Shown here in pieces: positions 1 to 12,436 of a stretch of DNA of 64,000 nt. Where the stretch lies: assembly GCF_043641665.1 (NCBI RefSeq), contig NC_092201.1, forward strand, positions 167,501 through 231,500, read 5' to 3'. The position numbers and the translations under genes are program-made. The notes under the pieces are model-generated. The model did not search any database. It saw only the letters and a program-made list of their open reading frames with translations, and had not been told where the DNA came from. Source of the stretch: Enoplosus armatus. Lineage: Eukaryota > Chordata > Actinopteri > Centrarchiformes > Enoplosidae. Each line of letters opens with the position of its first letter. Position 1 is the stretch's first letter.

Positions 1-31
1 TGTTAGAAACACGTCTGACCTTTGTCCTCAG

Positions 32-3000
32 ATGCCCATGCCTTCTTACCTGATAGCCATTGTGGTTGGAGCTCTGGAGAACAGGTACTCTCTCTCACCT
101 GTGCACTGATGTCATTGTGTCACATGCAGCAGGTAAGAAGTGTTTCTGTGCTCTGATTGGTTGACAGGGAGCTCGGGCCGAGGTCCAGAGTCTGGTCTGA
201 GAAAGAGTTTGTGGATAAAGCAGCGTTTGAATTCTCTGAGGTGAGTTGCAATAACACACACACACAGATATATGCATAGATGTAGTAGTAGTAGTAATAG
301 TAGTACTGCAGTATTATGATGTATGTATGTCTGTATGTCTCTGAACTCATCATGTATGTATGTCTCTGAACTCATCATGTATGTATGTATATATGTATGT
401 ATTTCTCTGAACTCATCATGTATGTCTCTGAACTCATCATGTATGTATGCATGTCTCTGAACTCATCATGTATGTATGTATGTCTGTGAACTCATCATGT
501 ATGTCTGTCTGTCTGTGAACTCATCACGTCTGTATGTATGTTTTATGTCTTATTACACTGAAGTTTAATTACTGTCTTTCAGACAGAGACCATGTTGAAG
601 ACAGCTGAGGACCTGGCAGGACCATATGTTTGGGGTCAGTATGACATCCTGGTTCTTCCTCCGTCTTTCCCCTACGGAGGCATGGAGAACCCCTGTCTGA
701 CCTTCGCTACACCCACCCTGCTGGTATATATACATATCAATGTATATACATAAAAATCCTAATGATGATTATTATTAGTGATGTCGTCACCTGATCATGT
801 GACTGTCTGTCTCTTTACAGGCAGGAGACAAATCTCTGTCCAATGTGAGTAGAAAACACTTCCCAAAGAACAAAACTGTGGCTGTTCAGGTGTTCATGTT
901 TATTTATGTTATTCTACCTGTCAGGTCATCGCTCATGAGATCTCCCACAGCTGGACCGGTAATCTGGTGACCAATAAGACCTGGGAACACTTCTGGTGAA
1001 CAAACTTGTTTAAAAAAAACAAAAAAACATGCTCAGTTTATTAAAGAACAGTCGGAGAGTTTGATGGGATCATTCTGATTTCTGCTTTTTTTAATTTAAT
1101 ATTTGGTATAAAAAACGACATGATTTCAGAATAAAATACAGAATCATATGAATGCAACAGAAATGAGTGTCATTCAAACATTTGATGCAGAAGATAATTT
1201 CCAAGCTGATATAAAAACAGAAACATGTCATATCTCCTCTGACAGTGAACTTGTTTCTTAATTTGACCATTTAGAGAAATTAGATTAAACAAAAGTGTCA
1301 GTGGATTTCTTTCATAATTGTAGATTTAATAGTTGAATAGTTCTCATGATGGATTAAAGTATTTTTAATGATGTGAAGAGTTTGTTTCAATAACAGATTG
1401 ATCATGTGATCATTGATGATGTGACAACTGAAGCTGCTTCCTGTTGTTGTCTTCAGGTTGAACGAGGGTCACACGGTATACCTGGAGAGGATGATTGGCA
1501 GGTGTATGGTCAGTGAACAGTTCAGACAGTTTAAAGCCATGGGGGGCTGGAAAGACCTGCAGGACTCGGTGAGAACTTGAACCTGAACCCTTAATATCTG
1601 ATTTTAGTTACATTTTGAACTTCACCTGTTTGTACTGATTCATCTGAGCATTTTGTTTGTTTCTTCTTCTGGTGTTTTTTACCTGTCGGCGTCATCACTC
1701 AGGTGAACACCTTTGGTGCCAACAACCCTCTGACTAACCTGGTCCCCAGCCTGCAGGACGTCGACCCCGACGACGCCTTCTCCTCCGTGCCCTACGAGAA
1801 AGGCTTTGCCCTGCTGTATCACCTGGAGGAGCTGATGGGAGGACCAGGTAACACCTAGACACACCTGGACACATCAGAGTCTGACCCATAAAGTTTTTAT
1901 TCACCTGTTGGTTTGTCTTCGTCAGAGGTGTTCATGGGTTTTGTGAAGTCGTACATCCAGCTATTTGCCTACAGCAGCGTCACTACAGACGAGTGGAAGA
2001 ACTACCTGTTCACCTACTTTAAAGACAAGGTGAGGAACACCTAAACACTTCGGGGGGGGGCAGCTGACAAACGGCTCGCTGAAATTCATTAGAATGTTAT
2101 TAAGGACTTTTTGATATCAGGCCCTGCTGCTTTCATCAGTGGAGGGACTCTTTGAGTGTGTTTGTAGAACACCAAGTCTTGTTTTGTCTCAATCAGGAGG
2201 TGAATCAGAATCAGAAAGTCTTGATTGTGGACTTGAGTGTTTTCAGGGAGTAATAAGGTGTTTCAGGTTTTGTTAGTTCTTAAAGGTACCTCTGAGATGT
2301 GTCTTTGTTTCTCAGGTGGACATCCTGAACAAGGTGGACTGGAACGCATGGATGTTCACTCCTGGGATGCCTCCAGTCAAACCTCAGTGAGTGGATCCTG
2401 TTAGGCCTCCATCAGGTCTACCAGTCCTTCTTTAAACCTGTTTGTTCTGATGTTGTTTCATCATTGTGTTTCAGGTATGACACCACATTGGCTGACGCCT
2501 GCATCGCTCTGAGCCAGAGGTGGATCAAGGTAAGACCTGCTCTTCACATGGACCTGTTTTCATGGGGGTTTTTTATGTTCAGAATAAAACCTCTGTCCTC
2601 TTGCCCCTTTCAGGCCAAAGACCAGGACCTAAGTAGCTTCAAAGAGTCCGATGTGAAGATGCTGTCGTCCCACCAGCTCATCGAGTTCCTGTCTCTCTTG
2701 CTTCAGGAGGTAAACCACTGCAACTCACCACGTCTACTTCACGATAGTTCACTTCAACAACACTTCAGCTCATCACAGTCCACTTCACTTCACCAACAGT
2801 CCATTTCGCCAACATTTCACTTGTTTGTTCCTTCAGGATCCTCTTCCTCTGACTCATGTGAAGAAGATGCAGGAGGTTTATGATCTCAATGCCTGTATGA
2901 ACTCAGAGATCCGCTTCAGGTAAGAGTCCCATATCATGTCCTTAATTTTAAACCCCTCCTCCTATCTGGAAGCCTCCTGATGATTGGCTGTTCTCCCTCC

Positions 3001-3381
3001 AGGTGGCTGAGGTTGTGTGTCCGGTCCAGGTGGGAGGAAGCGGTTCCCATGGCGCTGAAGATGGCGACAGAGCAAGGCAGGATGAAGTTCACGAGACCGC
3101 TCTTCGGGTATTTGTACTCTTGCTTCACTTGACTACACAACAACTTGAGTTTTTATTTAATATTTGACACAAATTAATTTCTTTAGATTCAGTTTGCTTA
3201 TAGAAATTATTGTTTTTTTCTGATTCTGTATCTTTTCTTCAGAGAGGTGTTTAACTTTGAAAAGTATCGTGATGAAGCACTTCGAGTGTTTCTGGCTCAC
3301 AGAGCAGCGATGCACCCGGTCACCTCCGGACTGGTCGCCAAAGCCCTGAAGGTGGACGCCAGCAACACCACCAGTCTGTAA
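32..3381 (+). CDS. lta4h: Leukotriene A4 hydrolase, C-terminal ~423 residues (14 exons; 5' part outside window)
   Basis: Bifunctional cytosolic zinc enzyme of the M1 family: hydrolyses leukotriene A4 to LTB4 and trims peptides. Coding exons by GT/AG borders and phase: 32-84, 168-240, 583-723, 821-844, 925-995, 1457-1568, 1703-1847, 1926-2029, 2316-2386, 2475-2529, 2614-2709, 2837-2919, 3003-3107, 3243-3381 (TAA at 3379). They sum to whole codons. Visible motifs: the M1 GGMEN box (exon at 583), zinc site HEISH (exon at 925) with the third ligand E in [10 protein letters not shown] (exon at 1457), the PYEKGFALL block, and the C-terminal RMKFTRPLF segment that carries the carboxylate-binding Arg/Lys of the family. 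The human enzyme has about 611 residues, so roughly 190 N-terminal ones are missing. Oddity: the residue at human Tyr378 is Phe here (codon 1778-1780). Naming is near certain from continuous similarity. Confidence 0.97.
315..520. repeat. Intronic minisatellite in lta4h
   Basis: About seven imperfect copies of a roughly 25-33 bp unit built from ATGTATGTCTCTGAACTCATC, between exons 168-240 and 583-723. The GTAT/GTCT run lengths vary from copy to copy, as expected of slippage. Confidence 0.8.
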
Positions 3382-3575
3382 AGAGAGAAACCAGTATAAA
3401 TACACACAATGGCAGTATCAGCAACAACACAAAATCGGAGCTCTTCTTTCGTCTCATCTATCAATAATTTGATATTTTACTTCTGTCTGTATAAATGTTT
3501 CATCTCGGGGGCAGAAAAAGAAGAAGAAAAGTAATTGTCATTTTTCATAAAGAAATAAAATCTGTCTGAATGAAA
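3382..3575 (+). other. lta4h: lta4h 3'UTR with polyadenylation signal
   Basis: Follows the TAA stop. A canonical AATAAA lies at 3554-3559, about 175 bases after the stop, so the transcript probably ends near 3575. The UTR end is inferred from the signal alone. Confidence 0.6.
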
Positions 3576-4680
3576 CTGCTGCTGTTCTGTTTTCTAATAA
3601 CACTAAATAATAAAGTTAAAGATAAAACCTGCATCGGGTTCAATTCAACATGAAAAACAACAAAGACTCCAGTTAAAGAAATAAATAGATGAGTGTGAAA
3701 CTGCAAAATCAAAGCAAAATTATGAATGTTGATACATGACGATCAGAAATACTGAATTATTTCATGTTTTATGCTTCGTGTGAATGCTCTAGCTCATCTT
3801 AAAATACTTGAATCGGCTGATGAAAGGTCAGTTGTGTACATTTTCAGTTACAAATACAAACTGCCGGGTTTCTAAAAAACTACAAGTGTCAGTTCTCATA
3901 CTGAAGGGGGTCAGTCCTCACTTCTGACCTCTGAGACTTGACGTGTTCGACAGGAAACCTCTGAAAACTGAACCTGAATCAGCTGATCCTGGAGGACAAA
4001 CACACATTTAGAAACAAACTTGTTAAAAGTTAAATATGAAATCAGTTTCAGGTGACTCTAAAATAAAACAAATGTAAACATGAAAGAATTCAAAAAAATA
4101 ATTGATGTAAAACCTGCTTCTGTCTGAACCAGATTTTCAGATATTCTATTAGTTGTTCTATTAGTCTTAAAAAAAAGACATTAAAATAAATAATTAAAAT
4201 AAAAGTTATGTTTAATAAAAGTCACATCCATCAGCTTCAATGCGCTTAATGTTCCTGTTTTTGTCATTAGCTATGGATCAACACTTCAGTTTCACCATCA
4301 TCTGTTCACATGAACCAACAGGAAGAATTACAGCACAGATGCGTAAAAGAGGAAGAAGACGAAGGAGGAGGATTGCATGTTGAGATAGAGTCTGTAAAAA
4401 TGTTTCATAACAGCAGTTTGGACATCATTGTTTAAACTAGAAACTAAAGTTTGGTCTGAGGGCTGAGAAATTATTCCATATTAATATGATTATTATTATC
4501 TGAAGTGGAATCAACATGAACAATCTGTAACTTTTCTCTGTTTACCGTCACTCACCTGTGACAGGTGACACTGATGATGATGACATCACCTGTTTCTGTT
4601 TGATAATAAAAAATTCTTTGAATCATAACAGCTGCGAACACATCGATTCATTCCTGACTGTTAAACAGACTAAATAAGTT
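3576..4680. other. Intergenic DNA after lta4h, no gene seen
   Basis: AT-rich sequence with stops in all frames and no splice-flanked coding segment. I recognise no repeat family here. It separates the lta4h 3' end from the 3' tail of the LINE that follows. Confidence 0.5.
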
Positions 4681-5479
4681 CAATTTCAATTCAATTCAAT
4701 TCAATTTTATTTATATAGCGCCAAGTCAAAACAAAAGTCATCTCATGACACTTTACAAATAGAGCAGGTCTAGACCTACTCTTTATAATGTTATTACAGA
4801 GACCCAACAGCTCCCACCATGAGCAAGCACTTTGGTGACAGTGGAGAGGAAGAACTTCCTTTAAGAGGCAGAAACCTCGAGCAGAACCAGACTGTAGGTG
4901 GGGGGGGGTGGTCATCTGCTTTGACCGGTTGGGTTTGAGAGAGAGAGAGAGGGAGAGAGAGAGAGAGACGTAGAGACACAGACCGACAGACAAGCAGACA
5001 AGCAGAGATGTATGGCAGCACTAGCAGTAGAAATAGCAGCTATAATTATAATAATACTGGAAATATGACTGATAATAGTAGTTACATCTGCAATAATAGC
5101 TGAGATTAATAATAGCAATAACAGCTTTAATAGTAACAGAACTACGACTAAACATAATAACTGTAATGATGAGAGTCAGGCAGGCCCATGGCAGCAGCAC
5201 CCAGGCGTACCAGGACCACGATCCACAGCAACCTGCGAGACGACAAAGCACAAAGAAACTCTGGGAAGATATAAAGTTAGTAACATGCACTGGACTGTGA
5301 TGAATGTGCAAAGATGAAGAGGGAGAGGAGGAAAGCTCAGTGCATCATGGGAAGTCTCCCCAGCAGTGTAGGCCTATAGCAGCATAACTAGGGGGCTGGT
5401 CCAGGCAGGCCTGAGCCAGCCCTTAACTATAAGCGTTATCAAAAAGCAAAGTTTTAAGCCTACTCTTAAAAGTAGAGAG

Positions 5480-7475
5480 TGTGTCTGCCTCCCAGACCCA
5501 AACTGGGAGCTGGTTCCACAGGAGAGGAGCTTGATAGCTGAAGACTCTGGCTCCTGTTCTGCTTTTGGAGACTCTAGGAACCACAAGCAACCCTGCATTC
5601 TGGGAGCGCAGTTCTCTAGTGGGGTAATAGGGTACTATGAGCTCTTTAAGATATGATGGTGCCTGACCAGTAAGAGCTTTGCAAGTCAGGAGAAGGAGTT
5701 TAAACTCTATTCTAGATTTTACAGGGAGCCAGTGCAGCGAAGCTAATACAGGAGAAATATGATCTCTTTTCCTGGTTCCTGTCAGTACACGTGCCGCAGC
5801 ATTCAGGATCAGCTGGAGAGTCCTCAGGGACTTATTGGGACAGCCTGATAATAAGGAATTGCAATAATCCAGCCTAGACGTGACAAATGCATGGACTAAT
5901 TTTTCTGCATCTGTTTGAGACAGGATCTTCCTGATGTTTCAATGTTACAGAGGTGAAAGTTTGTTTTACGTGGGAGTTAAAGGACATGTCCTGATCAAAG
6001 ACAACTCCGAGATTCCTCACGGTGGCGCTGGAGGCCAGGGCAATGCCATCTAGAGTAACAATATCCTTAGATACTGTGTTTCTGAGGTGTTCAGGGCCAA
6101 GAACAATAACTTCTGTCTTGTCAACATCAGATGATTACAGGTCATCCAGGTCTTTATGTCCTTAAGGCATGCTTGGAGCTTGGCTAACTGATGAGGTTCT
6201 TCTGACTTGATCGATAAATATAGCTGGGTATCATCCGCATAGCAATGAAAATGTATGGAGTGTTTTCTAATGATATCTCCTAAAGGAAGCATATATAAGG
6301 TGAATAGTATTGGTCCAAGCACAGAACCTTGTGGAACTCCATGACTGACTTTGGCGTACATGAAGGATTCATCGTTAACATGTACATACTGAGATCGATC
6401 TAATAAATACGACTTAAACCAGCTTAGTGCGGTTCCTTTGATGCCAAATAAATGTTCCAGTCTCTGTAATAGGATATGATGGTCAATGGTGTCGATTGCA
6501 GCACTAAGGTCTAACAAAACAAGTACAGAGACAAGTCCTTTGTCTGATGCAGTGAGAAGGTCATTTGTAACTTTCACCAGTGCTGTCTCTGTGCTATGAT
6601 GAGCTCTGAAACCTGACTGAAAGTCCTCAAGCAACTTATTGTCATGTAGAAAGTCACACAGCTGGTTGGCGACTGCTTTCTCAAGAATCTTGGAGAGAAA
6701 GGGAAGGTTAGATATTGGTCTATAGTTGGCTAAAACCTCTGGATCAAGAGTGGGCTTTTTAAGAAGAGGTTTAATTACAGCTACTTTAAAGGACTGTGGT
6801 ACGTAGCCTGTTAATAAAGACAGATTGATCATGTCTAGTAAAGAAGTGCTGACTAAAGGTAAAACCTCTTTGAGCAGCCAGGTTGGGATGGGGTCTAAGA
6901 GACAAGTTGATGGCTTAGATGAAGAGATGGTTTTAGTAATTTGGTGAAGGTCAATGGGAGAAAAGCAATCTAAATATATATCAGGTTTTACAGCTGTTTC
7001 TGAGATTCCTGTGTTTGAAGGTAGGATACCACCTGAAGACAGGAGGTGATCAATTCTGTCTCTAATAGTTATAATTTTGTCATTAAAGAAGCTCATGAAG
7101 TCATTACTGCTGAGGGTTATAGGAATACATAGAGCGATAGACTATAACGAATAAGACTGGCTTCAGTGTTTTCCAGGTTGGGAGTGAGAGACTCAGAACA
7201 AGGCTTTCAAATGAGTTATAATCCAGTTTAGGTCTAGAGTTCATCAACAGGCTTGAGTCTAAGATGGCTGCAGCTCCACCTCCTCGGCCGGTGCCTCGAG
7301 GGATGTGAGTATTAGTGTGGCTGGGCGGAGTGGATTCATTCTGGCTGACATACTCTTCATGACACAGCCAGGTTTCTGTCAGACACAGTAGATCAATATG
7401 ATTATCTGATATTAGCTCGTTTACTAATACAGCTTTAGATGACAGAGATCTGATATTTAACAGTCCGCACTTCAT
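5480..7475 (-). pseudogene. L2 ORF2 remnant (endonuclease start + reverse transcriptase)
   Basis: It starts with [13 protein letters not shown], the endonuclease N-terminus, and keeps LTETWL with the metal-binding Glu. The frame breaks near 7105 at a deletion that removes the GDFN and SDH blocks of the endonuclease. The RT core (6050-7096) is open and keeps motif A (LDLSAA...DTIDHH), motif B ([10 protein letters not shown]) and catalytic YADD. A frameshift near 6050-6130 separates the C-terminal thumb and tail. Without the endonuclease half this copy could not mobilise itself. Confidence 0.85.
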
Positions 7476-7621
7476 TTTCCTATTGTTTTGGCCTATAGCA
7501 GTAATTTAAGTGGTCGGTGGACAGATACAGTCATTATGGGGTTTTGGGGGTAACTGCTCTAATGGAAGCGCAGAGAAGCGTGTAGGACTGCGACTCTGCC
7601 TCCTGGTCTGGACTCTGGGTT

Positions 7622-8300
7622 GTCACGGTTTTGGTTCACTAATAAACTCGGTCAGATTTCTAGATATGAGAGCCGCCCTCGACAGCCAGCGGTTGAATGA
7701 TGACATGCGGCTAAACAATCACTGGTCAAATTGGGTAGGGGCCCAGAGAAAACTACGGAGTCCGACATAGTTTTTGCAAACGCACACACCGACTCCTCGT
7801 TAATTTTAGTGACCTCCGATTGGCGTAATCGGGTGTCATTACCGCCGACGTGAATAACAATCTTACTGTATTTACGCTTATCCTTAGCCAGCAGTTTTAC
7901 ATTTGATTATAATGTCGCCCGCTCTGGCCCCAGGAACACATTTCACTATGGTCGCTGGTGTCGCTAACTTCACGTTTCTGACTATGGAGCTGCCAATTAC
8001 CAAAGTCCGCTTCTCAGCGGGGGTGTCGCGTGGTTGGTGGTGAACCGTGGGCTTCAGCTGAGGGCTATGCTTCCTCCTGACAGTCACCCAGCCTCCCTGG
8101 TTTCCCGGCTGCTCGGGAGCTGCCGGGGGACGGCTAGTAGGAGCTACACTGGGTCGGTCCGCACCGGCTGCTGGGGGCTGGCTGACTACAGCCGTCTCCA
8201 TGGTGCGGAGCCTAGCCTTCAGCACGCTAAATAAACTACATTTATTACATTTACCATTATCGCTAAAGGAGGCGGGGGAATAACTAAACATCTGACACAC
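7622..8300 (-). pseudogene. L2 ORF1 remnant with SGNH-esterase-like domain
   Basis: The reading frame has two CxxC-like pairs near its start, a Pro-rich stretch, then [13 protein letters not shown] and VPGARAGDI, which match the first blocks of the esterase domain in L2/CR1 ORF1 proteins. A frameshift near 7905 is followed, in another frame, by [11 protein letters not shown], the GxND block. The final DGIHP catalytic block seen in copy B is absent because of a deletion near 7690. The stop is at 7622-7624. In this family ORF1 is an RNA-binding or chaperone-type protein; this copy cannot make it intact. Confidence 0.75.
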
Positions 8301-8320
8301 CGAGCAGGAGAGTGAGAAGA

Positions 8321-8860
8321 ACTATTGTACAAAATAATATGTATAAAACACAATAACCGGAAATCAGACGTAAATCCTTTATTAAGATATAAGTTAGTTA
8401 AAAGGCTGTTGTTCAGTGCAGTTAAAGTTACATTAATAACCATCCGCACATCACAGTCACATGACTTTAAACAGGACCAACAGGTTTACATAAATAGAAT
8501 TAATAAACACTTATTGATCAGATGATCAGTGAAATAAGGCTGACAGGTGAAGTTTGGTGAAACTGATCAACAGCTGATGATGTTGGCACGATAATCAAAA
8601 TGTCAAAATGACTATAATAGCCTGCTAAACACTGAATCTCCATTTGATACTAAACATCTCATTCTTTCATTAAACATGCAGCTGAAAATATCAACACAAC
8701 CATCAGCTGAGGGGTGGACTAAAGCCTGGTCACCACACACAGCTAGTTTACTCATTGTCCTTGTGTGCAGAACCACTTCTGTAAAGTCTTTTGTACTTCA
8801 CCACACTGACGGACTGATATAGAGATACTGTATACCATGACGTAGTGCTAACTGGGGGCT
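8321..8860. other. Intergenic DNA between LINE and minisatellite
   Basis: No coding segment is supported. The 5' end of LINE copy A may reach a little way into it (to about 8450), but I cannot fix that border without a consensus. Confidence 0.4.
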
Positions 8861-8865
8861 CATCC

Positions 8866-9066
8866 CTATGTTCCCAGAGTCCTATGTTCCTAGGGTCCTT
8901 TGTTCCCAGGGTCCTAGGGTCCTATGTTCCCAGGGTCCTATGTTCCCAGGGTCCTTTGTTCCCAGGGTCCTATGTTCCCAGGGTCCTATGTTCCCAGGGT
9001 CCTTTGTTCCCAGGGTCCTAGGGTCCTATGTTCCCAGGGTCCTATGTTCCCAGGGTCCTATCGTCC
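8866..9066. repeat. 16-bp minisatellite
   Basis: About 12 copies of a 16-bp unit of the type ATGTTCCCAGGGTCCT, with Tyr-coded variants (ATG/TTG) and a few shorter AGGGTCCT insertions. Stops are absent from one plus frame, which makes a low-complexity open frame that is not a gene. Confidence 0.92.
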
Positions 9067-9317
9067 TAATCGCTAATTTGGCAGGCTATTGTGGCAGGCT
9101 AGCACTAGCATGTTTCCAGCTAGCTAGCATTTTACAGGTTAGCTGGGCAGCTTCAATAACTCGCCAAGTAACGTCACATGCACAACTTAATGTGTTGTTT
9201 GATTAACAGACAAGTTATTTGTTCCAATGTAGGTGACTGACTGTAACAGAGCAGCACCCCCTGGTGGCTGTTGGATCTACTGGCTGTCAGTACAAATAGT
9301 TATAAACATAATTTAGT

Positions 9318-9876
9318 TTTATTCAAACGAAAGAAAACTAAACTTTTTAAGTTGTGGTTTATACTTGATATTGATGATGATTATCATGGGGGTGCCCTGG
9401 TAGCGCACCTGGTAGACCGCGTACCATAAAACAAAAATGATAATAATGAAACAGGCCTTTTTTTTAGCCCATTCCCTCTTAAATGGATCTTCACTGAGAG
9501 CCTTGTGGCTCATGATCACATAAATACTCGACATTGATGGAGCATTCCACTGATCTTAAGAACAAAGCTTCACATTGTGGTCCTGACAGCTGTCTGATGT
9601 TGGCTCATGAAGGCAGCAATACGAGACCTTCTTTGTACCTGAGACAGCAAGGTTTGAATTTTAGATCTGGGTTACTTTTCAGAAAACTAATTTATGTATG
9701 TCTGGTTTGGGTTTTCCACAAATCCACTTCAGATCGGGTCCAAAAACTCACAGAACAGCTGTTAAAATATTTTTTCTACTTTTCATGGAATCACAAAAAC
9801 ATTAAATGGTTTTGATATAAATATTTGCATTGATAAAGTCAGACTTGTAGTTATTATGACATCACTGCAGACCAGT
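9318..9876 (-). other. mical3: Probable mical3 3'UTR
   Basis: Lies after the TGA (9877-9879 on the minus strand). The first convincing AATAAA on the minus strand is at 9318-9323, giving a UTR of about 560 bases. The end is inferred. Confidence 0.4.
9388..9432 (+). repeat. Possible tRNA-derived SINE fragment
   Basis: The segment GGTAGCGCACCTGGTAGACC resembles the A-box half of tRNA-derived fish SINEs. No B box or full cloverleaf follows, so it is at best a truncated piece, not a tRNA gene. Confidence 0.3.
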
Positions 9877-10470
9877 TCAAGTCCAGCTGAGTCCCAGTCC
9901 TCGAGTCATCATGACCTCCTCCAGGTCCTGGTCTTCCTGGCGTTCCTGCAGTCTTTGTTCCTCCAGCAGAGACACCAGAGAGTCTCTCTGCTCCACCACC
10001 TCCAACATCTCCTCTAGGATCAGACGCTCCTCTAGCAGCTCCCAGTCCTCCTTCAGGTGATCTGCACACAAACAGGACAGACCAGACACATAGACAGAGC
10101 ACACAGCATTAATATGCACTATACTATTTCACTAAGTATCAAATATTTATTAAGTGAAATATTCAAACCACAGAATGTGTTTTGTCTGCATTACTCCATA
10201 AGATGGAAATATTAGTGTTCAGTGTGTGAATACAGGTGGTCTTCTATTTATATAACGCCAAATCACAACAAAAGTCATCTCATGACACTTTACAAATAGA
10301 GCAGGTCTAGACCGACTCTTTATAGTGTTATTACAGAGACCCAACAGTTCCCACCATGAGCAAGCACTTTGGCGACAGTGGCAAGGAAAAACTTCCTTTT
10401 AAGAGGCAGAAACCTCGAGCAGAACCAGACTGTAGGTGGGGGGGGGGGGTATCTGCTTTGACCGGTTGGG

Positions 10471-10505
<35 letters not shown>

Positions 10506-12404
10506 GAGAGACAGAGAGAGAGAGAAAGACGTAGAGACACAGACAGACGGACAGGCAGAAATGTATGGCAGCAGTAGCCATAGCAGCTATAATCATAATA
10601 ATAATGGAAATATGACTGATAATAGCAGTTACAGCTGTAATAGTAACAGAACTACAACTAAACATAACAACTGTAGTGATGAGAGTCAGGCAGGCCCATG
10701 GCGGCAGCAGCCAGGCGTACCAGGACCACGATCCACAGGAACCTGCGAGACGACAAAGCTAAGCTTTTAAAGGAGCTTTCAACCGCATCTCATAGTCAGG
10801 TTGAAAGAGTAAAGAAGCCTCCATCTCTGTATGTCTAGTGGAGGTCAGTATGTGTAGTGTAGTATGGAATAGTATCATTTAAACCTGTTTCTAACACTGT
10901 GATGTTTCCATGATTACAGCATCGTGTGTTTCATTTGTTTTTTTCCTGATGACAGCTTGAGGATTTAAATCAGAAACAGTAACTGATGTTACCATCCACT
11001 GCCATCCGCTCTCTGAGCTCCTGCTGCAGTCGACTCTGTCGGTCCTCCAACTCCAATTCCCGAGCACTGAAACACAGCAGAGACTCTGAAAACCAGGTCC
11101 AGACAGTCCTGAATCATCTTAATAAACCTGAACCTGCTGAATAAACCTTAACCTGCTGCTGGATTTAACAGTCAGATACTCACAATATCATGAGTTCAGA
11201 TTCATATCGAACAAGCGAGTTCTTCTGCTGGACTAACTGGAACCACTGCTGCATCAGAGCTGGATTATCCAGTTTACCCAATCCTATAGAGAGAGAGACT
11301 GGTTATCCAGTATATACATAGTATAATATAGTATAGTATAGTATTTAGTTGTGTAGCATAGTATAGTTTACCATACTATAGTATGTCTAGTGGAGGTCAG
11401 TATGTGTAGTATAGTATGGACTAGTATCATTTAATATAGTATAGTACTATACTGCTACATGGCGCCAGTGTAGTATAAATATATATAGTATATTATAGTA
11501 TCATTCATACCAGGGCCATTGAGAATTTTGGATTGCGATTGGCTGGAAGGTGTGGACCAATTTTTAGTAACCAGACACCTGCGACTCAGGTGTTTGATTT
11601 GTGTGTCAAACAACAAGTTAGTCTTCAAACAACCAGTTAGTCTTCAAAACAACTTGGTTAGTCTTTAAACAACCAGTTAGTCAGACTACTTTAGTTTACT
11701 ATAGTAAACTACTACTGTTACTTTAATATACTATAGTAAATGCAGTACATTGAGCTAACCTCCCAGGTGAAGCTCGATGTCTTGGCCGTCGTTGTCGTCT
11801 CCCCAATAATCTGACAAACACAGGTGAGTTCAGTCAAATCATTCTTTACTTTATTCTCAGAAACAAAAGGCTGATTGGTCACATGATGCAGTCACCTGTA
11901 CTGACAGCTCCAGTTTACCTGCTGTAGTTTTCTTCTAAATTTAGTTGAAATGGAGAAAGACTTAAGTATTTCAAAAACTAGTTTGACATCTACATATTTT
12001 AGGTTAATATTTAAATAAAATGTCACAATAATGGTGTTATAGTTAAATTTTATTATAGTAGTAGTATTCACAACATTCTTTACTTGTTTTTAATGAATGT
12101 TGTGAATCAACCATGAATCCCAAATATTTGAACTCTACCTTAAGGTTTGACACCCAATCTGTCCTTTGTGTCATAAACATACATTCCAGCTTATTTTTTT
12201 ACATTAATATATAGACTGCTGTTTATTTTTTGCATGTAGAGAGAAGAAAGTGTCATCAGCATACACCTGGGAGATAACTGATGTATAAACTAAACAGCAA
12301 TGGGCCCAATATGGACCCCTGTGGGACCCCAACTTTATAATCTGGTTCTTTTTAGGTAGAGTTACAAACCAACACACTGTTCTCAATTTCATAAATAAGC
12401 TTTC

Positions 12405-12436
<32 letters not shown>

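Larger units (their letters stand above)
4681..8320 (-). mobile_element. L2-type LINE, near full length with internal deletions (copy A)
   Basis: Non-LTR retrotransposon read on the minus strand. Its 3' end is at the low coordinate: a short ATTCA-type pentamer tail (4681-4705) followed by a TTTATATAGCGCCAA block and a GA-rich tract (4937-4970) in the 3'UTR. ORF2 carries an N-terminal AP-endonuclease start and reverse transcriptase blocks [13 protein letters not shown] and [13 protein letters not shown]1 upstream has an SGNH-esterase-like domain. Compared with copy B at 58250, about 0.8 kb is missing where endonuclease sequence near 7130 joins the segment before the RT, and ORF1 also has an internal deletion near 7690. 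The L2 clade call rests on RT motifs and ORF1 type and is not phylogenetically tested. Dead copy. Confidence 0.9.

Noticed and set aside
8868..9206. Open frame with repeated YVPRVLCSQGP peptide
   Set aside because: Translation of the 16-bp minisatellite. No homologue or splice context.
9388..9460. tRNA gene
   Set aside because: Only an A-box-like phrase; no cloverleaf, B box or terminator. At most a SINE fragment.
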